Origin: Bacteroidales bacterium UBA5537
GTDB lineage: Bacteria; Bacteroidota; Bacteroidia; Bacteroidales; Lentimicrobiaceae
Direction of reading: 5' to 3'
Assembly (NCBI GenBank): GCA_002426025.1
Contig: DINP01000036.1
Span: 135,083 to 144,754, forward strand
DNA: 9,672 nucleotides
Under the pieces are notes generated by a model. That model was not told where the DNA came from. It worked only from the letters and a program-made list of their open reading frames with translations, and ran no database searches. Below, piece by piece: positions 1-7,028 of this stretch (position 1 is its first letter; the number at the start of each line of letters is the position of its first letter). The translations under genes and the position numbers were made by a program.

Positions 1-416
1 CCGCCAGGCACATGGCCCTTAAAGCGAAGGACGACGGGTTCTTCTGTAATTTTTCGGGTATTGACGCCATCCGTAAGGGTGATGTCGTACATTACTTTTC
101 CTGCCGGAGGCTGATGCGGAATATAAGCAAGAAGTTTGCCGCCCTGATGAAGCATAGGAACTTCAGTCCATTCATCATTGCTTTTGTATCGCCTGTAGCT
201 GAAAGTTCCACTGACTTTTCCTGTTGGTTCATCAATACTGATTTCTGCATTATCGCTTCCTCCGTAGGTTCGAAGTAGTTTATATTTAATCTGTTCGCTG
301 CCCAAAGTTACCTTCCCCTTAAGTGGATAGGTTGGACCGGTCATCCTCTGATAAACTACCGAAGAAAGGGTAATGACAATCGTTATAATCCAGAAATAGA
401 AGTTTTTCATCTTCAT
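1..416 (-). CDS. Membrane-anchored protein of unknown function, N-terminal part (cut by window edge)
   Basis: This is an open frame of 138 codons with no stop before the left edge, so the C-terminus is missing. The chosen start is the ATG at 416-414; a second ATG two codons later (410-408) is equally possible. Neither has a convincing Shine-Dalgarno sequence. Residues about 5-22 form a hydrophobic helix after a short Lys-rich start, reading as an uncleaved anchor or signal sequence. The remainder (about residues 25-138) is hydrophilic and alternates like a beta-rich extracytoplasmic domain; it opens with a GPTYPLKG segment. I do not recognise a catalytic motif and assign no function. The amino-acid composition and long uninterrupted frame support a real gene. 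It is divergent from the gene at 701, across 284 bases with no supportable feature. Confidence 0.7.
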   Translation of the reverse strand, partial: MKMKNFYFWIITIVITLSSVVYQRMTGPTYPLKGKVTLGSEQIKYKLLRTYGGSDNAEISIDEPTGKVSGTFSYRRYKSNDEWTEVPMLHQGGKLLAYIPHQPPAGKVMYDITLTDGVNTRKITEEPVVLRFKGHVPG

Positions 417-700
417 AAGGTGTATTTGTTTGATAGATTTTCAGTTCAAAAAACGAATATGATTACCAGATAAACAAAGTCTGCTGTTCAATCCAGGTTT
501 TCATTGCAATGGTTTTTTCCACAGGCAAAAATAAGAATATATGCAACTATCGATATACTAATTTTAAGTTTTAGCCGTTAATTTGCCGAAGTGGAACTAA
601 AAAGTGGTGATTTCAGGATACATTCTTTCAGAATCTCTTACCTTTACGCGCTCAATGAAAAACTGATTGGGGATTGTCAGGAATCACAACATAACTATTT

Positions 701-2188
701 TTGTTTGTGTCAGGGTTAAAATCAATTATAACTGTTTTATTGGTTTGTATTATTGCTTTTAACGGGCGTGCCCAGGAGATGCACGGTTTCGTTAATAGTA
801 ACTATGCAGGGATAACCGGTAGTTATATAAATCCTACATCCATTCTTAATTCCAAATTATTTCTTGATATAGTCCCGTTTGGCCTGCATGTAAATATTGA
901 CAATAATTACATTTTTCTGGCAAAAGATGAATACAAGTTTTCCCGGTTTGTAACCCCTGGAGCTCAATTTCCTGAACATGGCGAAGATAGCCGTGCCTTT
1001 TACGACAACTTTAACACCGACCTCAAAGATGCTTATACCGAAGTCAGGGTTATAGGTCCTTCTGGGATGTTTGCCTTTAACGATCAGGCTTTTGGTTTTT
1101 CAAGCGGTTTCCGGACGATTGTTTCAGGGCAGTCCATTCCTTATGAATTAGCTAAATTTGCAGTTGAAGGCCTCGATTACAGTCCTCTGCACCGGATTAA
1201 TTTTATCAACGAACACAAGTTCAGGGCGGCAGGACTCGCCTTTGCAGAAATAGCCGGTACTTACTCACGTGTTTTATACAAACGAAATCGCGATCATTTT
1301 TCAGCAGGAATTACCATAAAAGGACTTTTCGGCACCGCCGGAGGATTCGGTTATGTTGAAAATGTAGATTATATGCTTCCCAACGAGGATACGCTAATCG
1401 TATACAATACCAATGGTAAAATGGGGGTGTCGCTCCCGATAGATTACTATAATAATGATGTTTTGATACCAGGTAAGCTTTTCAGGGGAAGTGGCATAGG
1501 ACTTGATTTTGGCATTACTTACCAGAAAAAAATAATGGGACATTCTAACAAAGGTTATTCTCTTCCCTGCGAGTATCCTTATGAACCCTACCGTTACCGG
1601 ATTGGTTTTTCAATAATTGACTTTGGAAGTATCAGGTTTAAACGCGATGCACGTTACCTGGAATTAATTGATCAGAGCACATACTGGGCAGACTTAAGCC
1701 GATACACCTACACAAATCTTGATAATCTGTTCAGGACTGTGAGCTATGAGTTTTCGGGCGATTCATCAGCACTTATTATTGCTAATGCTTTTTCAATCTG
1801 GCTTCCTGCCGCAATCAGTATGCAGGCTGATTTTAGGATTAATAAAAGAATTTATGTTAACGGAACAATCGTACATCCACTCATTATCAGTAATGCCCAG
1901 GCTGTCAGGCCTCCGCAGGTTTCTCTGACACCCAGATGGGAGTCCAGCTATTTCGGATTCGCAGTGCCTCTTATTCTATATAATTATAAATATCCTCGCG
2001 TAGGCCTTAATTTCAGGTTTCATAAATTGGTAATCGGAACCGATAAACTGGGCAGTTTCTTTGGCTTAAGCGATTTTTATGGACTCGATTTTTATGTAAT
2101 GCTTAAGTTTTCATTCCTGAAAGGTGAATGCCGTAATTTTGATAAGAAATTCGGATGCGGAAACCTGGAGTATAAGCAAATGGATTAG
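701..2188 (+). CDS. DUF5723-like outer-membrane beta-barrel/surface protein
   Basis: The protein has 495 residues. Residues 1-25 form a signal peptide (hydrophobic core, then an alanine-rich end reading GRAQ). The mature part opens with a motif of the type GFVNSNYAGITGSYINPTSI, which I associate from memory with DUF5723, a Bacteroidota family predicted to be an outer-membrane beta-barrel. The rest alternates aromatic and polar residues with many short Gly turns, as in membrane beta-strands, and ends with FYVMLKFSFL-type strands plus a short Cys-containing tail. No OmpA-like domain is fused at the C-terminus. No ATG is available before the signal peptide: an in-frame stop lies at 692-694, leaving TTG (701) or GTG (707) as the start. 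GTG would give a 23-residue signal peptide and is at least as plausible. The gene stands alone on its strand, so its role is unknown beyond likely outer-membrane location. Confidence 0.8.
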   Translation: MFVSGLKSIITVLLVCIIAFNGRAQEMHGFVNSNYAGITGSYINPTSILNSKLFLDIVPFGLHVNIDNNYIFLAKDEYKFSRFVTPGAQFPEHGEDSRAFYDNFNTDLKDAYTEVRVIGPSGMFAFNDQAFGFSSGFRTIVSGQSIPYELAKFAVEGLDYSPLHRINFINEHKFRAAGLAFAEIAGTYSRVLYKRNRDHFSAGITIKGLFGTAGGFGYVENVDYMLPNEDTLIVYNTNGKMGVSLPIDYYNNDVLIPGKLFRGSGIGLDFGITYQKKIMGHSNKGYSLPCEYPYEPYRYRIGFSIIDFGSIRFKRDARYLELIDQSTYWADLSRYTYTNLDNLFRTVSYEFSGDSSALIIANAFSIWLPAAISMQADFRINKRIYVNGTIVHPLIISNAQAVRPPQVSLTPRWESSYFGFAVPLILYNYKYPRVGLNFRFHKLVIGTDKLGSFFGLSDFYGLDFYVMLKFSFLKGECRNFDKKFGCGNLEYKQMD

Positions 2189-2197
2189 AGGGGAGTG

Positions 2198-2247
2198 AAG
2201 TTTAAAGTAAAAAGTTTAAAGCTCAAAGTTTTTTAAAGTAAATGGTA
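2198..2247. repeat. Short A+T-rich imperfect repeat of AAGTTTAAAG between convergent genes
   Basis: The decamer AAGTTTAAAG occurs at 2198-2207 and again at 2212-2221. A relaxed copy with a longer T run lies at 2226-2238, and AAAGT-like fragments continue to about 2247. The unit is nearly palindromic. The repeat fills most of the 109-base gap between the stop of the DUF5723-like gene and the stop of the ABC permease gene. I see no clean GC hairpin in this gap, so transcription termination here is not demonstrated. The tract may be simple slippage-derived sequence or a weak bidirectional termination region. Confidence 0.5.
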
Positions 2248-2297
2248 AAAGTAATAAAGGGTACTTTTTGAAGTTAGGAAATAGAAATTATTAGAAT

Positions 2298-3521
2298 CTA
2301 AGCCTGAGATCCGGCTTTTACATCCAGCGCATCGCGCAATCCATTTCCAATCAGCATGAATGCAAGCACTAGAAGCATAATGCAAATTCCAGGAAGAATG
2401 GCGAGCCAGGGATTGTCCAGAATAATATAGGCGTAGTTTTCTTTTACCATAGTTCCCCAGGAGGGCATGGGTGGTTGAACACCAATTCCCAGGAAACTGA
2501 GTCCGGCTTCAATCAGTATGGCCGAGGCGAAATTGGCAGCAGAAATTACGATTACAGGCCCCATGGTGTTTGGCAGGATATGCCTGATAATTATCCGCTT
2601 ATTTTTAAAACCCAGCGCCCGGGCTGCTTCAACAAAATCCATCTCGCGCAGGCTCAGTATCTGCCCCCTTACGACCCGCGCCACCTCGACCCACATGGTT
2701 AATCCAACCGCGATAAAAACCTGCCAGAAACCTTTCCCCAGCGCAAACGTAATTGCAATAACCAGCAAAAGGGTTGGGATTGACCATATTACATTTATAA
2801 ACCAGATAATCACATCGTCGGTCCGGCCACGGAAAAAACCTGCCAATGCTCCCAGGAAAATACCTAAAACCAGCGAAATCAGCACCGAAATAAATCCAAC
2901 CGAGAGGCTTACCCTTGTGCCAATCATCAACTGGCTGAGCACATCGCGCCCAAAACGGTCGGTTCCAAGCAGAAAGTTTTTTTTGCTGATATTGGATTTA
3001 ACAATTTGTTCACGCATTTTTGCAATGTCAGGGTTTACACTTTCTCTGTTGAGATCAGCTAGGACTGGTGATGACAGAGCCTTCCGGCTCGTATCCGACA
3101 ATGGAAAAATTACGTCAGCAAGTTTAAAGGTGTATGATATTTCTCCTCTATTGCCAGCGGCATCATAAGGCAGAATGACTATTTCATCATTGTGGAAAGC
3201 ATAAGAACTTATTGGAATGGTTATGTGTTTGCTATTACAGCCATAGGCGATCAGTCGCAGAAGGTTACAATCCTTATCGGGTTCATTCTTTCTGATTTTA
3301 ATTATCTGAACACTAAACCCCGGTTTTTGCGCGGCGATTTCAAGGTGTTGATCATTCGCAAATGGGGAGCTATCGGGTGTAATAAGGTAACCAAGAATCG
3401 AAACGATTATAGCAGCTAAAACAACAATCATCGAAAAAACAGCCGTTTTATTCCTGCGGAGTTTTGTCCATGATTTTGCTGAAAGGCTTCCTTCAGGAAG
3501 AAGTTTCTTTTTAAAAAACAA
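2298..3521 (-). CDS. ABC transporter permease, OppC/DppC family
   Basis: An inner-membrane permease subunit of a peptide/nickel-type (binding-protein-dependent) ABC importer. It has 407 residues, about 100 more than a typical OppC/DppC. An N-terminal OppC_N helix lies at about 26-48, preceded by KSWTKLRRNK. A hydrophilic periplasmic insertion of roughly 135 residues follows (about 48-183). The core starts with GTDRFGRDVLSQL (186-198) and contains about five further helices. The EAA loop, which contacts the ATPase, is seen as EAARALG at 298-304 and HILPN at 314-318. The family-typical AGLSFLGIGVQPPMPSWG follows at 339-356, and NGLRDALD at 393-400. As I recall, homologues in Bacteroidota carry a similar insertion. 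The start is TTG: no ATG lies in frame between the upstream stop and this codon. No OppB, OppA or ATPase gene is adjacent in the window, so substrate and partners cannot be named. Confidence 0.9.
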   Translation of the reverse strand: MFFKKKLLPEGSLSAKSWTKLRRNKTAVFSMIVVLAAIIVSILGYLITPDSSPFANDQHLEIAAQKPGFSVQIIKIRKNEPDKDCNLLRLIAYGCNSKHITIPISSYAFHNDEIVILPYDAAGNRGEISYTFKLADVIFPLSDTSRKALSSPVLADLNRESVNPDIAKMREQIVKSNISKKNFLLGTDRFGRDVLSQLMIGTRVSLSVGFISVLISLVLGIFLGALAGFFRGRTDDVIIWFINVIWSIPTLLLVIAITFALGKGFWQVFIAVGLTMWVEVARVVRGQILSLREMDFVEAARALGFKNKRIIIRHILPNTMGPVIVISAANFASAILIEAGLSFLGIGVQPPMPSWGTMVKENYAYIILDNPWLAILPGICIMLLVLAFMLIGNGLRDALDVKAGSQA

Positions 3522-3643
3522 TGCTGTAATATTTAGTGGCGGTTTCAGGTTTGGTATTTAAAGCAGATATCATGTTGCGGAATAATGAGAGTTTCAACAA
3601 AAATCAAGATGCAAACTATTAATTATTAGTCGTTAACTCTTCA

Positions 3644-4414
3644 CTAATAAGACTTGTCACCTCCAAGTATTCCACCAATGATTGATCCACCAATACCACC
3701 AATTCCGCGGCTTTCTTCTCTGTTTGTGCGGGTAGCTGCAGTGATTCTGTCGGCCAGACGGGAGAACGGGAGGCTTTGCAAGTAAACTGTGCCCGGACCG
3801 GTTAGTTTTACGAGGAAAAGTCCTTCGCCTCCGAACAAGGCATTTTTAAAACCTCCGATAAACTGAATATCATAGTCAACCGAAGGGTGAAAAGCTACGA
3901 GGCAGCCTGTATCAACCTTAAGAACTTCTCCCGGATGCAGATTACGTTGCACAATTGCTCCACCAGCCTGAACAAAGGCAAGTCCATGGCCGGTAAGTCG
4001 TTGCAAAATAAAACCTTCGCCTCCGAACAGTCCGGCACCTATCTTTTTGGTGAAAGCGATGTCAATATCAATTCCCCGCGCTGCGCATAGAAAGGAGTCT
4101 TTCTGGCATATAAATTCCCCACCGAGTTTATCAAGTTCAAGGGTTATTATCTTGCCGGGGTAAGGTGCGGCAAAAGCCACTTTACGCCTGACAGGTGCAT
4201 TGTTAAGGAAGGTGGTGATAAAGAATCCATCGCCGGTAAGCATGCGCTTAAATCCTTTAAAAAGGCCACCACCCGTGTTGGTTTGCATTTCGATGCCATC
4301 GTCCATATACATCATAGCACCTACTTCGGCACGAACACCTTCCGATGGGTCGAGTTCAACTTCAACAAGCTGCATATCGTCGCCAAATATGCTGTAATCA
4401 ATTACATCTGCCAT
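3644..4414 (-). CDS. TIGR00266/AIM24-family protein
   Basis: The protein has 256 residues, near the usual family length. It belongs to the TIGR00266 (AIM24-like) family, beta-rich proteins without a known enzymatic activity; I give no function beyond the family. The evidence is the typical N-terminal block (VEVELDPSEGVRAEVGAMM, about 17-35), the glycine segment before FKRMLTGDGFFITTF (about 55-69), and two copies of an LFGGEG motif, each followed by a similar strand pair (about 129-152 and 193-214). These mark an internal duplication of the fold. The C-terminus (237-252) is glycine-rich, with GG pairs interspersed with Ile and Ser, then ends in DKSY. There is no signal peptide, so it is probably cytoplasmic. 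The ATG at 4414 has an AAAGG stretch about 6-10 bases upstream. It lies 122 bases upstream of the permease gene on the same strand; co-transcription is possible but not shown. Confidence 0.88.
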   Translation of the reverse strand: MADVIDYSIFGDDMQLVEVELDPSEGVRAEVGAMMYMDDGIEMQTNTGGGLFKGFKRMLTGDGFFITTFLNNAPVRRKVAFAAPYPGKIITLELDKLGGEFICQKDSFLCAARGIDIDIAFTKKIGAGLFGGEGFILQRLTGHGLAFVQAGGAIVQRNLHPGEVLKVDTGCLVAFHPSVDYDIQFIGGFKNALFGGEGLFLVKLTGPGTVYLQSLPFSRLADRITAATRTNREESRGIGGIGGSIIGGILGGDKSY

Positions 4415-4448
4415 AACTATTGCCTTTTATCTTGATGAAAAGTACAAG

Positions 4449-4456
4449 CAAATTTA
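4449..4456 (-). promoter_or_regulatory. Possible Bacteroidota -7 box for the TIGR00266 gene
   Basis: On the minus strand the sequence reads TAAATTTG, which matches the TAnnTTTG consensus of the Bacteroidota housekeeping sigma factor. It ends 34 bases before the ATG at 4414, a sensible leader length. I see no TTG-type -33 element at the expected 19-21 base spacing, so support rests on one box in A+T-rich DNA. Confidence 0.3.
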
Positions 4457-4525
4457 AAAAGAAATGCCGGCCGTTAGAAATAAAAAATCGGCACAAATAA
4501 ATTTTACAATTTCGTTTAAAAGTAT

Positions 4526-4533
4526 TATTTTTG
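4526..4533 (+). promoter_or_regulatory. Promoter -7 box for tRNA-His
   Basis: TATTTTTG matches the Bacteroidota TAnnTTTG consensus. It ends 16 bases before the G at 4550, so transcription would begin a few bases upstream of the mature tRNA. About 19 bases upstream there is only a weak -33 candidate (TTTTAC at about 4502-4507). Position and orientation relative to an isolated tRNA gene make this more credible than a random match. Confidence 0.5.
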
Positions 4534-4549
4534 CCGCTCCTAACAACAT

Positions 4550-4624
4550 GGTGGTTTTAGCTCAGTTGGTTAGAGCGTCTGATTGTGGTTCAGAAGGTCG
4601 TGGGTTCGAGCCCCATATTCCACC
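4550..4624 (+). tRNA. tRNA-His (anticodon GTG)
   Basis: The cloverleaf can be drawn by eye. The acceptor 5' strand is 4551-4557. The D arm is GCTC/GAGC (4560-4563 with 4573-4576). The anticodon stem is TCTGA/TCAGA (4578-4582 with 4590-4594), around the loop TTGTGGT with anticodon GTG at 4585-4587. The T arm is GTGGG/CCCAT around TTCGAGC (4600-4616). The acceptor 3' strand is 4617-4623 and the discriminator is C at 4624. A genomic G at 4550 supplies the extra G-1 that pairs with C73, the hallmark of bacterial tRNA-His. The 3' CCA is not encoded (CG follows C73). The acceptor stem has two consecutive T-T oppositions (4555 with 4619 and 4556 with 4618), unusual for a tRNA. All other stems are intact. 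The gene is flanked by its own promoter and terminator and is not part of a tRNA cluster here. Confidence 0.93.
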
Positions 4625-4632
4625 CGAAATAG

Positions 4633-4659
4633 TAAAGGCCGGCATTTTGCCGGCCTTTA
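4633..4659 (+). terminator. Intrinsic terminator after tRNA-His
   Basis: A perfect 11-base-pair hairpin: 4633-4643 (TAAAGGCCGGC) pairs with 4649-4659 (GCCGGCCTTTA) around the five-base loop ATTTT. The A-rich 5' foot and the T-rich sequence that follows (TTATTTAT) fit a rho-independent terminator. It starts 9 bases after the tRNA discriminator base. Confidence 0.85.
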
Positions 4660-4703
4660 TTATTTATGAATAAATGATCTGCTAATAAAGCCTGAGCAAA
4701 AGA

Positions 4704-4736
4704 AAAAGCCCTTGATATAAGAGATCAAAGGCTTTT
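4704..4736 (-). terminator. Intrinsic terminator of the cytochrome/NrfD operon
   Basis: On the plus strand, AAAAGCC (4704-4710) pairs with GGCTTTT (4730-4736). After one mismatch (4711 with 4729), TTGAT (4712-4716) pairs with ATCAA (4724-4728), leaving a seven-base loop. Read on the minus strand, the hairpin is followed by a run TTTTTCTTTT. It lies about 33 bases downstream of the stop of the last operon gene (4769), where an operon terminator is expected. Confidence 0.75.
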
Positions 4737-4768
4737 CGGGTTATCCAATAAGTCAGAACTATGGTCTT

Positions 4769-5662
4769 TCAGCTCTTGTGTTCATTTGCTTTCGCTGACT
4801 TTTTTATCCTGAAAAGCTGCACAACGGCATATACATAATGTCCCCAAACACCTGCAAGCATTATTATAAGTGTGATAATCATCCAAAGAGGTGCTATGGG
4901 AGTCCATAATTCTCTTGATGGACGATCGGGGCTGATGAGGTGTTTTTGTAAACCCCAGTTATTATCGGCTGAAGCCCTGACATTCCCATAAATGTCATTT
5001 TCCTCAATTGAAGCAACAACAGTAAGATTACCCAGCGAATCGCCTATTATATCGGCAGGGAATTCGGTTGAGCCAATGCCGGTTTCATCAAGGTACAGTT
5101 CAGCTATCTTCAGCATACTGAACATCTTTGGCACCAATAAATTGACATCAGTTTCAGCCAGTGGGGTTTCTGTACCATCAATGTTCAACTGCGTTCCTTC
5201 AACTTTAACATAACGAACAGAATCTTCCTCGTAGAACGAAACCTTCAACTTTGCCGGCTTAAGGCTGAATTCACTTTCGGAAGATTCATACTTTTCGGCG
5301 CCTTCATAAACTGCTTTAAAGTTAAACAAGTCCATTTCGCCCCTGGGAAAAGAATTTAGGGTTGGAATCTTTATTGAAGCAATTCCCTGGTAATTGGTTT
5401 TTACCTCACTAATCAGCACATCTTCTTCACTTCCAACAGCAAAATACTGAACCAATGCGTTGGCAAGGTTCATGCTGCCTTCATCACGTCTTACGGTGAG
5501 GGTACTTTTTAACTGAATACTATCATCGGAAGTATTGATGCAGGTAAATCGCAGAATTGTCCTGGCTGGTTCAGCCCCTTCGTCTCCTGATTGGGCGAAC
5601 ACTAGTCCGTTGCCCAGAAACAATGTAACAAAAAGTAGGATTCCTGATTTTATCGTTTTCAT
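4769..5662 (-). CDS. Secreted, C-terminally membrane-anchored protein with two predicted Ig-like domains (unknown function)
   Basis: I do not recognise a named family. The 297-residue protein has a clear signal peptide (residues 1-24, ending VFAQ). The periplasmic part (about 33-240) appears to be two tandem beta-sandwich units, about 34-135 and 138-230. Each has a pattern of a Leu-Ala or Pro-Leu-Ala turn, a V-x-V/L strand, then a T-N/D-x-x-G-I-x-S segment leading to a Pro, resembling bacterial Ig-like (Big_1 or CarboxypepD-type) repeats. A single hydrophobic helix at about 258-284 contains His275 and is followed by a Lys-rich cytoplasmic tail, so topology is probably periplasm-out. There are no heme or Fe-S motifs. 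It is the last gene of the operon, 40 bases after the NrfD gene and before a terminator. This suggests an accessory or assembly subunit of the encoded redox complex, which is inference from position only. Confidence 0.82.
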   Translation of the reverse strand: MKTIKSGILLFVTLFLGNGLVFAQSGDEGAEPARTILRFTCINTSDDSIQLKSTLTVRRDEGSMNLANALVQYFAVGSEEDVLISEVKTNYQGIASIKIPTLNSFPRGEMDLFNFKAVYEGAEKYESSESEFSLKPAKLKVSFYEEDSVRYVKVEGTQLNIDGTETPLAETDVNLLVPKMFSMLKIAELYLDETGIGSTEFPADIIGDSLGNLTVVASIEENDIYGNVRASADNNWGLQKHLISPDRPSRELWTPIAPLWMIITLIIMLAGVWGHYVYAVVQLFRIKKSAKANEHKS

Positions 5663-5702
5663 ACAAAAATCTTAAAGTGATTATTTACTCGCTGAAAATC
5701 AA

Positions 5703-7028
5703 TTACTTCATATAGATATCATCTACTTGTTTTGGCTCCTCTTTTAAGTCGGAAACCTGCACAATAGGAATCAATTTTGAAGCAAGGGTAAAAAGCAGGC
5801 AGAACATGGCTACACCAGCAGCAGTCAATGACCATTCAACCCATGTAGCGGAATAATGAACCCAGGCTTCGCGCGAATCCTGAATAGGAAGATAGGGCGA
5901 TTCGAGCGTTGGAACCACGATCAGATAGCGGTTCAGCCACAAAGCAATTATTACAATTACAGCCGAAATGGTTATATTGTTGATGGTGCGTAATTTCTTG
6001 AATCCTACTACAATCAGTGGTACAAGCACACCCACATAGTTGGAAAGGATAAACATCAAATAGTAATCCTTGAACAGAATACCGATAAGTTGTTCGTCAT
6101 TTTTTTGTGAACCATACCACTTAGTAAGGTATTCACTAAAAGTGAAGTAGCCGAAAAACGCAGCAAGAACAAGCATAATTACGCCCACATTCACAAAATG
6201 TTTGAGGGTGATGTGTTCTTCCAGATGGTATGTTTTCCTGAAAATATACATGGCAACAATCAAAACGCCAGAACCTGAGTATACGGCAGCAATTACGAAA
6301 TAAGGCCCGAAAATGGTGCTATGCCAGCCAGGTTGAAGAGTTACACTAAAAATCCAGGCCAACACAGAGTAAACGATAATTGCGATGGCGATGACCATTC
6401 CGGCCATAATATCGGTCGCTCTTTTTAACATGATTTGCTGTTCAGCAGTACCCGTATAGCCGAGGGCAAGAATTTTGTACATTTTTTTCTTCCATTTTGG
6501 GACTTTAAGCTCAGTGAAATCGCGCATTTTGGCTAAATCCCTGAGCAGGGCCAGATAGAGGAAAAGAAGACATCCGACAATATCGGTAGAAATAGCGATA
6601 ACGTCCCAGGTAATAGGTGACTGAATTCGTCCGAAAAGGACGAGATTTGGAAGCCGGTCGAGGCGCCCAATACACAACATAATAAACACAGGGCCTATTA
6701 AAAGGGAAATGATCGTAATAAATTCTGCCATCCTGATGATTGGTTTCCGCCAGCCAGCATGAAAAAGATGCAGCGAGCCTGAGATAAGCGCTCCGGCATA
6801 ACTGATACCCATGAAGAAGATGAAGTTAACGATATAAACTCCCCATACTACATTTTCGCGCATACCGGTTACGATATGCCCCCGTGATATTTGCCAGTAA
6901 AGTGCAAAAGCGCCAAGAAATATTACGGCAATGAGAAATATTATCCAAATTTTACCAACAAGGCTGGTGCGCTCAATTTGAGGAGCGAATTCCTTCAGTA
7001 ATTTGTCTGAACTGATTATTTCGCTCAT
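5703..7028 (-). CDS. NrfD/PsrC-family integral membrane quinone subunit (ActC-like)
   Basis: The protein has 441 residues and about ten hydrophobic helices (approximately 24-44, 60-83, 100-120, 143-163, 207-229, 240-262, 276-297, 322-342, 350-370, 396-418). NrfD-family proteins receive or deliver electrons at the quinone pool through a partner four-cluster ferredoxin. The N-terminal helix 2 block (VVWGVYIVNFIFFMGISYAG, 60-79) and the motif PGWHSTIFGPYFV (233-245) with a following SGSG (251-254) resemble, from memory, ActC/ActF of alternative complex III more than the shorter eight-helix PsrC/NrfD proteins. The C-terminal WVEWSLTAAG helix start (396-405) fits the same group. Its ATG overlaps the ferredoxin stop in an ATGA arrangement, so the two are almost certainly translationally coupled partners. 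The electron donor or acceptor enzyme is not in the window, so substrate and direction are open. Confidence 0.92.
   Translation of the reverse strand: MSEIISSDKLLKEFAPQIERTSLVGKIWIIFLIAVIFLGAFALYWQISRGHIVTGMRENVVWGVYIVNFIFFMGISYAGALISGSLHLFHAGWRKPIIRMAEFITIISLLIGPVFIMLCIGRLDRLPNLVLFGRIQSPITWDVIAISTDIVGCLLFLYLALLRDLAKMRDFTELKVPKWKKKMYKILALGYTGTAEQQIMLKRATDIMAGMVIAIAIIVYSVLAWIFSVTLQPGWHSTIFGPYFVIAAVYSGSGVLIVAMYIFRKTYHLEEHITLKHFVNVGVIMLVLAAFFGYFTFSEYLTKWYGSQKNDEQLIGILFKDYYLMFILSNYVGVLVPLIVVGFKKLRTINNITISAVIVIIALWLNRYLIVVPTLESPYLPIQDSREAWVHYSATWVEWSLTAAGVAMFCLLFTLASKLIPIVQVSDLKEEPKQVDDIYMK

Noticed and set aside
526..533. Minus-strand TATTTTTG box upstream of the partial gene at 1-416
   Set aside because: The box matches, but there is no -33 element at 19-21 bases and it lies over 100 bases from the start. 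In A+T-rich DNA this occurs often by chance.
696..703. TATTTTTG, a perfect TAnnTTTG promoter box, just upstream of the DUF5723-like gene
   Set aside because: It overlaps the proposed TTG start, so transcription would begin inside the signal-peptide coding sequence. No -33 element is seen at the right spacing.
591..719. Small plus-strand reading frame (GTG start, 42 codons) overlapping the start of the DUF5723-like gene
   Set aside because: The translation looks mildly protein-like, but there is no clear promoter or ribosome binding site and no recognised family. It overlaps the next gene's signal peptide in another frame, so chance is the simplest explanation.
2518..3168. Long plus-strand open frame (216 codons) antisense to the ABC permease
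   Set aside because: It lies wholly inside the permease gene, whose protein has family motifs throughout. The antisense translation has no recognisable domain and an atypical composition.
4550..4624. Possibility that the tRNA is a pseudogene
   Set aside because: Despite two U.U oppositions, the anticodon, G-1:C73, the D, anticodon and T arms, the promoter and the terminator are all intact, so I keep it as a tRNA and report the mismatches separately.
4464..4673. Open frame of 69 codons spanning the tRNA
   Set aside because: It runs through the tRNA-His gene and its terminator; the cloverleaf explains the sequence.
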